Positions 1-5,309 of a stretch of DNA of 64,000 nt are shown piece after piece (within the stretch, counting starts at the first letter, position 1; each line of letters begins with the position of its first letter). The stretch is from positions 15,133 through 79,132 of the forward strand of contig JAZUIF010000115.1 of assembly GCA_045642085.1 (NCBI GenBank). Reading direction: 5' to 3'. The notes under the pieces are model-generated. The model was given only the letters and a program-made list of their open reading frames with translations, did no database searches and was not told the DNA's origin. Source of the DNA: UBA1723 sp045642085 (lineage in GTDB: Bacteria; Bacteroidota; Bacteroidia; Bacteroidales; Paludibacteraceae). Position numbers and translations under genes: made by a program.

Positions 1-20
1 TTCGAGTCCCTCCACCTCAA
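1..20 (+). tRNA. 3' end of a tRNA gene cut by the window edge
   Basis: The first 20 bases are a T-loop (TTCGAGT), the 3' side of the T-stem (CCCTC), the 3' acceptor strand (CACCTCA) and a discriminator A. The anticodon lies outside the window, so identity cannot be given; a T1-A72 acceptor end is implied. It heads a co-directional cluster with tRNA-His and tRNA-Arg. Confidence 0.75.
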
Positions 21-35
21 CAAAAATTATTAAAT

Positions 36-109
36 GGAGTCTGTAGCTCAGTTGGTAGAGTACCAGTTTGTGGCACTGGTTGTCGCGGGTTCGAATCCCG
101 TCGGACTCC
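36..109 (+). tRNA. tRNA-His (GTG)
   Basis: Full cloverleaf. The acceptor stem is 7 bp plus the extra G-1:C73 pair that is the identity mark of tRNA-His. The anticodon loop TTGTGGC gives anticodon GTG. D-arm GCTC/GAGT with a GG in the loop, T-loop TTCGAAT. CCA is not encoded. It is 15 bases after the preceding tRNA and 7 before tRNA-Arg, so the three are probably one transcript. Confidence 0.96.
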
Positions 110-116
110 CTAAAAT

Positions 117-190
117 GGCTCATTAGTTCAGTTGGATAGAACGTAGCGCTACGGACGCTGAGATCGGGAGTTCGAATCTCTCATGAGTCA
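117..190 (+). tRNA. tRNA-Arg (ACG)
   Basis: Canonical cloverleaf with acceptor GGCTCAT/ATGAGTC, anticodon stem TAGCG/CGCTG and loop CTACGGA, giving anticodon ACG (read as ICG). D-loop contains GG and the T-loop is the normal TTCGAAT, in contrast to the two Arg genes at 42191-42365. Discriminator A, no encoded CCA. Last gene of the tRNA cluster, followed by a terminator hairpin. Confidence 0.95.
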
Positions 191-213
191 CAAAATAAAT
201 ATGGATTACGTAG

Positions 214-236
214 AGACGGGGCATGCCCCGTCTTTT
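214..236 (+). terminator. Intrinsic terminator of the tRNA cluster; GACGGGG palindrome repeat
   Basis: A perfect 20-bp palindrome (214-233, AGACGGGGCA and its complement) followed by TTT. It lies 24 bases after tRNA-Arg. The same GACGGGG..CCCCGTC core recurs at 1211-1235, 47082-47105 and 61163-61207, so this terminator belongs to a dispersed palindrome family. Confidence 0.75.
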
Positions 237-267
237 GCATTTAATTTTGGTTGATCGCACATAAAAT

Positions 268-312
268 CCGGGGGTGCCAGACTCTACTTCGTAGCGTCTT
301 CGGCACCCCCGG
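268..312. terminator. Long hairpin between convergent tRNA cluster and truncated WYL gene
   Basis: Arms CCGGGGGTGCC (268-278) and GGCACCCCCGG (302-312) pair perfectly; inside, AGAC-T-CTAC and GTAG-C-GTCT pair around a TTC loop, giving about 19 bp in total. It sits 26 bases past the stop of the minus-strand gene ending at 339. On the minus strand it is followed by ATTTTAT, so it can serve as that gene's terminator. Confidence 0.6.
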
Positions 313-338
313 TTACAGAAATATCGTCTTACAGACGG

Positions 339-752
339 TTATACAAAATTCAGAATTGTCATTAATCTGTCTTGAACCTTCGTCAAAACCTTTCTCGTCT
401 CATCATTGTCGGAATCCTTTTTATTGTTGAGAAGTGTAATAGCCTTCTTGATCAACTCACAGTCATCCAACGATAGTGGGTTTTGAGAGATGGAGTAGTC
501 AGGATCAGAGTATCTGTAGTAGATTCTATCGTACACCTCGATTGGGGCGAAGTAACCGAGTTTGTCGGATCTCATTATCTGAATATCCATCTGCACCGTT
601 CTGGCGCACACTCCCTTTCTGATACCCTCCATATCGTATAGGGCATCGCTACATGCTTCGACAAGGTCGTCGAGAGTCCATCTCTTGCATCTGTTTCTTA
701 AACAATTATCAATAGTTTTGTACCTTATCAAGGCATTCTTATTTGCTGGCAT
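339..752 (-). CDS. Truncated paralogue of the WYL regulator (N-terminal HTH part only)
   Basis: 137 aa. From the start MPANKNALIRYKTI it matches the first ~135 residues of the full-length regulator at 4207-5229 closely: the first 15 residues are identical, and RTVQ-DIQ-MRSDKLGY is shared. The start at 752 is chosen because of this match; an upstream in-frame ATG would add 23 residues read from a terminator hairpin. It keeps the DNA-binding winged helix and the linker helix but stops before the WYL and C-terminal WCX domains. It could be a degenerate duplicate, or a DNA-binding-only competitor of the full protein at shared operators. It has its own upstream operator and -7 box (1063-1100), but a terminator (779-818) lies between, so its expression may depend on read-through. 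Confidence in homology is high, in function low. Confidence 0.75.
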   Translation of the reverse strand: MPANKNALIRYKTIDNCLRNRCKRWTLDDLVEACSDALYDMEGIRKGVCARTVQMDIQIMRSDKLGYFAPIEVYDRIYYRYSDPDYSISQNPLSLDDCELIKKAITLLNNKKDSDNDETRKVLTKVQDRLMTILNFV

Positions 753-778
753 AGTTGTTTCTTCTTCATTAAAAACAT

Positions 779-818
779 AAAAAAATAGTTGGAAATACCG
801 GTATGGATTTCCAACTAT
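779..818 (-). terminator. Intrinsic terminator (minus strand) after the structured RNA
   Basis: Read on the minus strand, ATAGTTGGAAAT (818-807) and ATTTCCAACTAT (796-785) form a perfect 12-bp stem with a 10-base loop, followed directly by seven T residues (785-779). It ends transcription coming from the 1030-901 structured region and stands only 27 bases before the truncated WYL start codon, so it may also act as an attenuator for that gene. Confidence 0.8.
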
Positions 819-842
819 CATATTTGGGTTAGTTTCACGAAT

Positions 843-873
843 AGGCTCGTTAAGATCTGAGTTTACGAAGCCT
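843..873 (-). other. Bulged hairpin between structured RNA and terminator
   Basis: AGGCT-CGT (843-850) pairs with ACG-A-AGCCT (865-873) with a single bulged A, 8 bp around a 14-base loop. It lies 3' of the 901-1030 element in the same minus-strand transcript and may be part of that RNA or a processing signal. Confidence 0.5.
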
Positions 874-900
874 GATAGAAATAACTATGTCGATGATAAG

Positions 901-1030
901 AGAATCCTATATCGCTCGTGCGTGGATAACTACATGAATGCACATAACTGCTTTGCCCACAGCGTCGATAGCTATGAACAAACGATGATGATGTTATGTG
1001 TACCAATTGTCTCATTCCTTATAGGATTCT
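901..1030 (-). ncRNA. Structured non-coding RNA candidate closed by an 11-bp stem
   Basis: TATAGGATTCT (1020-1030) and AGAATCCTATA (901-911) are perfect complements 108 bases apart, so a transcript on either strand closes into a 130-nt domain. Inside, CACATAAC and GTTATGTG (about 929-936 and 993-1000) form a second perfect 8-bp stem. On the minus strand a tRNA D-loop-like AATTGGTA follows the first stem. No open reading frame of note is present. A consensus -7 box (TAATTTTG, 1070-1063) 33 bases upstream and an intrinsic terminator downstream support minus-strand transcription. There is no canonical T-loop, so unlike the three tRNA-like genes it is not an obvious tRNA mimic. The overall plan (ends paired, internal stems) recalls Y RNAs, but no TROVE/Ro60 gene is in the window. 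Confidence 0.6.
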
Positions 1031-1062
1031 AAATTATACGTTTAATTGCCCGAAAGCGTCTG

Positions 1063-1100
1063 CAAAATTATAACATTACAACGAAATCTTTTTGCGTTGT
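1063..1100 (-). promoter_or_regulatory. WYL-type operator and -7 box driving the structured RNA
   Basis: The palindrome ACAACGAA-N7-TGCGTTGT (1078-1100) closely matches the operator at 4064-4086 including its AATCTTT core. Eight bases further on the minus strand is TAATTTTG (1070-1063), a perfect TAnnTTTG -7 box. The 8-bp spacing is the same as at 4049-4086. The operator would cover the -20 to -40 region of a promoter starting near 1056. Confidence 0.65.
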
Positions 1101-1122
1101 AGGAAAAAATTTTATTCAAATA

Positions 1123-1206
1123 GGCCAGACTGCCGGATTCGAACCGGCGAAGACATCATCAGCTTGAAGTTATCGCGCCCCATTTGACCACTCTGGTAAG
1201 TCTGGC
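1123..1206 (-). ncRNA. tRNA-like RNA C with hairpin in place of anticodon arm
   Basis: On the minus strand an 8-bp acceptor (GCCAGACT/AGTCTGGC), a 3-bp D-stem CCA/TGG with GG in the loop, and a canonical T-arm GCCGG-TTCGAAT-CCGGC are all present, so the tRNA elbow should form. The middle (1174-1152) does not make a 5-bp stem with a 7-base loop. Instead GATAACTTCA and TGATGATGTC pair at 8 of 10 positions around an AGC triloop, an extended hairpin with no readable anticodon. Automatic tools would probably call it an undetermined or pseudo tRNA. It follows the RING/TerD gene by 67 bases. tRNA-like fold is seen; a decoy or regulatory role is inferred. Confidence 0.7.
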
Positions 1207-1210
1207 ATAA

Positions 1211-1235
1211 AGAGACGGGAACACGCCCCGTCTCT
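1211..1235. repeat. GACGGG palindrome between RING/TerD gene and tRNA-like C
   Basis: AGAGACGGG and CCCGTCTCT form a 9-bp hairpin, a member of the GACGGGG family also found after the tRNA cluster. It is followed on the minus strand by TTTAT, so it may be a partial terminator separating the RING/TerD message from the tRNA-like RNA. Confidence 0.6.
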
Positions 1236-1273
1236 GCTTTTCAAATTAAGATTAGGTCAAGTGTTATAGTTCT

Positions 1274-3538
1274 TTACATATTTAGCAAATTTGTCACATC
1301 TGCAGGGTTGAGTGCCCATTCGTAAGTATAGGCTTCGTCTGCTTCGTCTGCGATGTCAATAATCTTAAGATTCTGGCCTTTAGCTTTCATCTCAAGAAGT
1401 TCTCCCACGGAAAGCTTTTCCTCAAGTCGACGCAATAGAGCTTCTACTGAAGCATTGTCAGCATCGTGGATGGTCTGTGAGGTGAATGCCATCTCAAGCC
1501 AGATGATTTCTCTTTTTGCGACGTCTAGAATACCGAACACCAATCCTTTAGAAAGGTTGTTTTCGCTGATCCTTACCATGTGCTGAACACATGATGGATC
1601 GTAGGCAACACCCTTTGTCTCAGAGATTTTCATCGGATTAGCAGAGTCCATCCATCCTACAACAAGGTTTGGTGATAAAGCTCCGCAAGAGTACGCGTTA
1701 CATGTGAATGTGACATATTTAGCTCCAGCTTTCTCAAGTTCAGGGAGAGACAACTCTATATATTCTGCTGTTCCGACCATTTCTGGAATAGTACGGATGT
1801 CGCCAGAATGTTTAGCTCCTGTACCTGTCAGATTGCCATAGAAGCATATCTCAGTTTTTCCATCCGGATATGCGATCCTACAACTCAAATCCATGTCAAG
1901 GTGCTGAGCGTGTAGGCCTTCACCCCACTGTAGGAATAGTCTAACAGCGTTGCCTTCCACTGGGAAACGAGTTCCTGTCAGTGCACATGAAGTGTCCTGA
2001 ATGGTTGTAGAACGGTCTCCAATGCTTACTGGAATATTGTAGAGAGACGGATCAATGTAGATTGTATTTGATTCTGTCTTCTGTGCAGAGAAACGTCGCT
2101 CCATAGAACTTTTATAGATTTCCATCACGTCATGAACCATCTTTTGACGTGCATATTTGTCGTATAGCACCAATAATTTATTTGGTTCCAAACGACGGAC
2201 AACGCCAGTGATTGGACGTGCGATGCGAACCTCTCCTTGATTGAAATAAAACTCAGCTGCATTGCCTAAAGATAGAAGCAGACGCGATGGCAACTTGTCT
2301 GAAATCTCATTAAAAGCTGCAAGTACTTTGTCGCTTCCGAATCGTAGCATTGTTGCGAACAGACAACGTGCGAACAAGCCTGGACGTTCTTTAAGCAGAG
2401 CCAATGTTTTGTCTGCATCATTCTCTAAACGAGCTTTATCCAGATCCCCTTGCCAAGTAGAGTATTCCTGCTTGTAGAATACGTCAAGAATCTCTGCAAG
2501 ATGTTCCATACCTTTCTTGCGAGAGTATTCACCAAGACGAAGAGCACGGGTGATGCGTACCCACATCCCTCGTTTCGGATTCATGTTTTCTGCCGCTTGT
2601 ATCGCAGACATAGGAATTGCATTCAGCCATTTCGCTGTACGGAGACAAGCCTTTCGGTCGTATTTCAACATGAGTTTCTGCTTCATATTTTCTGCAGCAT
2701 CAGCACCTTTGTCGAGTGGCCCCCAGATATGACTATATAGTCTACGTGCATTTGCGACAAGAGTTTTTGGTTCGATTATCTGGACGTATCCAGTCTTCTC
2801 AAACCATAGATAACGAAGCACGTCAGTAGGCGTTTTCATTAACCTTGAAGCGTCTTCATCTTTGCCGTGTGCAACCAATTGTTTGATTACAAGCATGGCT
2901 GTCTCTTTTATGGAAATGTTGATATCCTCAGGAAGAGCATATTCGTTTAACAACAATTCCAAAGAGTTTTTCTGTGTTGCGTCAAGTGGAGTTGCTGAAT
3001 TAAGAAGAGACGCGAATACGTTCTGCATATCCTTGTCAGTAAACAGACGTAGTTCTTTCAACTTGCTTCCCTGACCAGTATATACGAAATCTGCAGTTTC
3101 GAATTGTGTACCACAGAATGGACATCCATTGTAACGCTCTAGAGGGAAAGTGTCGTTCGGAATGAAGTGACCACAAGGAAGTGTGGTTCCTTTAAAACCT
3201 GCCTTTTCACCGCCAAAATAGTTAGAGATACAAGTGATTATACGGTCTACTAAAGTTTCATCAGTAGGCACATTCCATCCTTTCACGAGTGAAGCCCAGT
3301 TGAGTTTCACTCCCATTACATCATTGATGCACTCTGTGATCTCTGCCAAAGTATTGGTGGAAACAGCATTGAGTGCATGAAGAAGTTCTTCGCTAACGCA
3401 AAAACCGTTTTCTTTCAATCTCTTTACAAATGCTAATACTGGCACTGTCGCCTCGGATTTCATGTTGATCTCATCTCTGTTGATATCGAGGTAGATTGCA
3501 CGGTAGCGTAGAGCTATTTTTGTTAATGTCTTATTCAT
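1274..3538 (-). CDS. RING-like zinc-binding, TerD-like domain protein (MXAN_6230/SCO0854-type)
   Basis: 754 aa from MNKTLTKI (3538); an upstream in-frame ATG adds 38 low-complexity residues and is not favoured. Residues 1-115 are helical. Residues 122-142 hold a zinc-knuckle pattern, CGH followed by CPFCG (Cys122, His124, Cys139, Cys142). Residues 150-480 are a long alpha-helical repeat-like region with WVRI-RALRL and KERPGLFARCLFA motifs. Residues ~545-670 resemble a TerD beta-sandwich: DMDLSCRI, then KHSGDIRT, matching the DLDLS...HSGDNRTG signature of TerD. This order recalls the family named MXAN_6230/SCO0854 RING domain protein; I name it from memory of that family. Its biochemical role is unknown. 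Position between tRNA-like RNAs, under WYL-type operators, suggests that it binds or acts with those RNAs. Helical repeats plus a second domain is also the plan of Ro60, but no TROVE signature is evident. Confidence 0.72.
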   Translation of the reverse strand: MNKTLTKIALRYRAIYLDINRDEINMKSEATVPVLAFVKRLKENGFCVSEELLHALNAVSTNTLAEITECINDVMGVKLNWASLVKGWNVPTDETLVDRIITCISNYFGGEKAGFKGTTLPCGHFIPNDTFPLERYNGCPFCGTQFETADFVYTGQGSKLKELRLFTDKDMQNVFASLLNSATPLDATQKNSLELLLNEYALPEDINISIKETAMLVIKQLVAHGKDEDASRLMKTPTDVLRYLWFEKTGYVQIIEPKTLVANARRLYSHIWGPLDKGADAAENMKQKLMLKYDRKACLRTAKWLNAIPMSAIQAAENMNPKRGMWVRITRALRLGEYSRKKGMEHLAEILDVFYKQEYSTWQGDLDKARLENDADKTLALLKERPGLFARCLFATMLRFGSDKVLAAFNEISDKLPSRLLLSLGNAAEFYFNQGEVRIARPITGVVRRLEPNKLLVLYDKYARQKMVHDVMEIYKSSMERRFSAQKTESNTIYIDPSLYNIPVSIGDRSTTIQDTSCALTGTRFPVEGNAVRLFLQWGEGLHAQHLDMDLSCRIAYPDGKTEICFYGNLTGTGAKHSGDIRTIPEMVGTAEYIELSLPELEKAGAKYVTFTCNAYSCGALSPNLVVGWMDSANPMKISETKGVAYDPSCVQHMVRISENNLSKGLVFGILDVAKREIIWLEMAFTSQTIHDADNASVEALLRRLEEKLSVGELLEMKAKGQNLKIIDIADEADEAYTYEWALNPADVTNLLNM

Positions 3539-3693
3539 AATCATAAATATAAAAGGTAATTGGCTGTAGGGGCTGGTTTTATGCCTGCCTTGCCTTGACC
3601 TTGTTAATAAATTAAGAGAGGTAGTTGAGCAACTGCTGCATTTTTCGAACAAAAGTTTGTGAAGTAAGTCGCTCTTGACCTTCTCTTTTTTTG

Positions 3694-3726
3694 TGGTACG
3701 GGTAGGAGTTATATGCTACCGTACCA
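3694..3726. other. Hairpin 3' of tRNA-like B
   Basis: TGGTACGG..TAG and CTA..CCGTACCA pair over 11 bp with one bulged base. It lies 16 bases after the 3' end of tRNA-like B on the minus strand and 156 bases before the RING/TerD start. No U-tract follows on the minus strand, so processing or leader structure is more likely than termination. Confidence 0.5.
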
Positions 3727-3741
3727 TATAATAATATTTAG

Positions 3742-3863
3742 AGGTCCCGATCGGATTCGAACCGATAACATATAGGAACAGGAGTAGATGCTGATTGAAC
3801 CTGCATCGAATGAGGTAATTTCATCATCAAAATCTATCACTCTACCAATTGAGCTACGGGACC
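3742..3863 (-). ncRNA. tRNA-like RNA B with ~60-nt insertion in the anticodon loop
   Basis: On the minus strand the acceptor GGTCCCG/CGGGACC, the D-arm (GCTC-AATTGGTA-GAGT) and the T-arm (ATCGG-TTCGAAT-CCGAT) are canonical, with a 5-nt variable loop. The anticodon stem is only ATAG/CTAT and the loop between is about 60 nt, containing hairpins ATTTT/GAAAT and GATGC/GCATC. Total about 122 nt. Bacterial tRNA introns are group I and far larger, so this is not a known intron type. It begins 8 bases after tRNA-like A, implying a common transcript. Either a tRNA mimic whose anticodon domain was replaced by a functional module, or a tRNA gene broken by an insertion; the presence of three such genes together favours the first. 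Confidence 0.7.
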
Positions 3864-3871
3864 GGTTGTTG

Positions 3872-4009
3872 AGCGGCGGACTGGATTCGAACCAGCGTAT
3901 GACCACTAGAAGTAAGCAAATGTTTGAACCATTCGGTTGGCGCACACTTATGCTTATTGCAAGATCATGCCACACAACTGTTATGGTAATTACAATGCTA
4001 AACCGCCGC
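3872..4009 (-). ncRNA. tRNA-like RNA A: acceptor/T-arm half with replaced D and anticodon domains
   Basis: Acceptor strands GCGGCGG (4009-4003) and CCGCCGC (3879-3873) pair perfectly and the T-arm GCTGG-TTCGAAT-CCAGT is canonical. Between them lie about 104 nt instead of about 41: a stem ATTGTAA/TTGCAAT enclosing a 5-bp, 7-nt-loop hairpin (CCATA/TGTGG), and a longer imperfect hairpin (AAGCA..TGCTT) capped by AACC-GAAT-GGTT. No canonical D-loop GG is obvious. The half-tRNA plan recalls the tRNA-like domain of tmRNA, but there is no tag reading frame evident. First element of the minus-strand unit, directly downstream of the operator and -7 box at 4049-4086. Confidence 0.68.
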
Positions 4010-4048
4010 AATTTTGTCAAATCTGATTTGTGTTTCAAATTGACAATA

Positions 4049-4086
4049 CAAAGGTTAATACTGACTACGCAATCTTTCTGCGTAGT
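4049..4086 (-). promoter_or_regulatory. WYL-type operator and -7 box for the tRNA-like RNA operon
   Basis: Perfect palindrome ACTACGCA-N7-TGCGTAGT (4064-4086). Eight bases beyond it on the minus strand is AACCTTTG (4056-4049), 7 of 8 matches to TAnnTTTG, and tRNA-like A starts 40 bases further on. The operator occupies the -33 region, a position that fits either activation or repression. Confidence 0.7.
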
Positions 4087-4131
4087 GCGAAAAAAATGCG
4101 AAAAATGATGAAAAAAATGCGAAAATCGTCA

Positions 4132-4174
4132 ACTACGCAAATAGGTTGCGTAGAATTTCCCTATTTTAGCATTG
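4132..4174 (+). promoter_or_regulatory. Second operator copy and -7 box of the WYL regulator
   Basis: CTACGCA-N7-TGCGTAG (4133-4153) is the same palindrome as at 4064-4086, 68 bp away centre to centre. TAGCATTG (4167-4174, 7 of 8 to TAnnTTTG) lies 13-14 bp beyond it and the regulator ATG is 33 bases further. The layout indicates autoregulation of the WYL gene and coordinate control of the divergent RNA operon. Confidence 0.68.
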
Positions 4175-4206
4175 TTAAATATCAATAAGTTGTAAAAATA
4201 TAAACT

Positions 4207-5229
4207 ATGCCTGCAAATAAGAATGCTCTAATCCGTTATAAAACTATTGATAGATGTTTGCGTAACACTGGCAGACGTTGGACTCTCAACGATTTGGTGG
4301 ATGCATGCAGTGAGGCTCTTGGCGATTTGGAGAATAAAAGTGACAATGTTTCTGTGCGTACTGTTCAGGGAGACATTCAGATGATGCGTTCAGATAAGTT
4401 GGGGTACAATGCTCCGATTGTGGTGTATGATCATAAATATTATCGTTATGCCGACGCGGATTATTCCATAATGTCGATGCCGTTGTCGCAGAATGATTAT
4501 GAGGTGATGCAAGAGGCGGTGGATATGCTGCGTCAACTAGAAGGTTTTGATCAGTTCTCTGAGATGTCAGATGTGGTAAGTCGTTTGCAGGATAAGCTCT
4601 CTATTTCTCGTAATAATCGTAAGCCTATTATTCATTTTGATAGTGTGCCTGATCTAAAAGGTTTGAAACTTCTCGAGCCTTTATATAATTATATTGTACG
4701 GAAACAGACTCTTAAAGTTGTATATCAGTCGTTTAACGCGAAGCAACCGTCTGAATATATATTATTTCCATACATACTTAAAGAGTTTCGTAATAGATGG
4801 TTCCTATTTGGCTCGAGAGCTGGGGATATGATGCTTTATAATCTGCCACTTGATAGAATAGTAAGTGTTGAGGCTGTCGATGATATTCTGTTTTGTGAAA
4901 ATCCTGATTTTGATTCAGAACATTTTTTCGACGATGTGATTGGAGTTAGCAAGAATATCAAAGATACACCACGAAGGGTTAAATTTTGGGCATCTCCAGA
5001 GCAGAGCAAGTATATAATAACCAAACCAATTCATTGTTCTCAACAATTGATAGAAGAGAATACTGAAGACGGAAGTTGTTTGTTTCAAATAGATGTAGTC
5101 ATCAATTTTGAAATGTATTCCGTCTTCATGAGCTATGGCCCAGGAATTAAGATTGTATCTCCGCCTCGTGCAGTCTCTTTTATGAAAGAGAAAATGAGGT
5201 TGGCTTCGAGTCTGTACGGGCAGGTTTGA
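4207..5229 (+). CDS. WYL-domain transcriptional regulator
   Basis: 340 aa, start MPANKNALIRYKTI. Residues 1-85 are a winged helix-turn-helix (RTVQGDIQMMRSDKLGY as recognition region). Residues ~155-225 form the WYL domain (QTLKVVYQSF, then LFPYILKEFRNRWFLFG, with Phe in the Tyr position of the W-Y-L triad), and residues ~255-335 the WCX extension. WYL proteins are ligand-sensing regulators, often of defence or nucleic-acid stress genes, and may bind nucleic acid ligands. It is divergent from the tRNA-like RNA/RING-TerD unit, with two matching palindromes in the shared intergenic region. The stop codon TGA lies at the centre of a 21-bp palindromic repeat. Ligand unknown; a tRNA fragment or the tRNA-like RNA itself is an inference. 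Confidence 0.9.
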   Translation: MPANKNALIRYKTIDRCLRNTGRRWTLNDLVDACSEALGDLENKSDNVSVRTVQGDIQMMRSDKLGYNAPIVVYDHKYYRYADADYSIMSMPLSQNDYEVMQEAVDMLRQLEGFDQFSEMSDVVSRLQDKLSISRNNRKPIIHFDSVPDLKGLKLLEPLYNYIVRKQTLKVVYQSFNAKQPSEYILFPYILKEFRNRWFLFGSRAGDMMLYNLPLDRIVSVEAVDDILFCENPDFDSEHFFDDVIGVSKNIKDTPRRVKFWASPEQSKYIITKPIHCSQQLIEENTEDGSCLFQIDVVINFEMYSVFMSYGPGIKIVSPPRAVSFMKEKMRLASSLYGQV

Positions 5230-5289
5230 AACCTGCCCCTACGATATTGCTTATCATTTAGGCGTAGGGGAGGGGTTCAAACCCTCCCG
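5218..5289. repeat. Paired GGGCAGGTTT palindromes (family 1)
   Basis: GGGCAGGTTT-g-AAACCTGCCC (5218-5238) and a second, slightly diverged copy with GGGAGGG arms (5269-5288). Further copies are at 25829-25849, 26855-26875 and 26901-26921, usually bordered by GTAGGG. They occur in intergenic positions and often in pairs. They may act as terminators but are probably a non-autonomous palindromic repeat family. Confidence 0.8.
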
Positions 5290-5309
5290 TCAACGTTAAC
5301 GTCAACGTT

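Noticed and set aside
1123..1206. tRNA-Sec, because of an 8-bp acceptor and a TCA triplet in the middle region
   Set aside because: TCA lies within the arm of the long hairpin; the flanking bases cannot form an anticodon stem, and the D-stem is only 3 bp with no long variable arm. No selA or selB in the window.
3742..3863. Group I intron in a tRNA anticodon loop
   Set aside because: The insert is about 60 nt, far below group I size, with no P3-P7 core.
3709..4038. 109-codon open frame on the minus strand across the two tRNA-like RNAs
   Set aside because: It runs through both tRNA-like structures and has no coding character; a chance frame.
339..5229. A classical Rsr-YrlA-RtcBA RNA repair operon
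   Set aside because: No TROVE, RtcB or RtcA coding sequence is present and the RNA ends are in acceptor stems, unlike YrlA.
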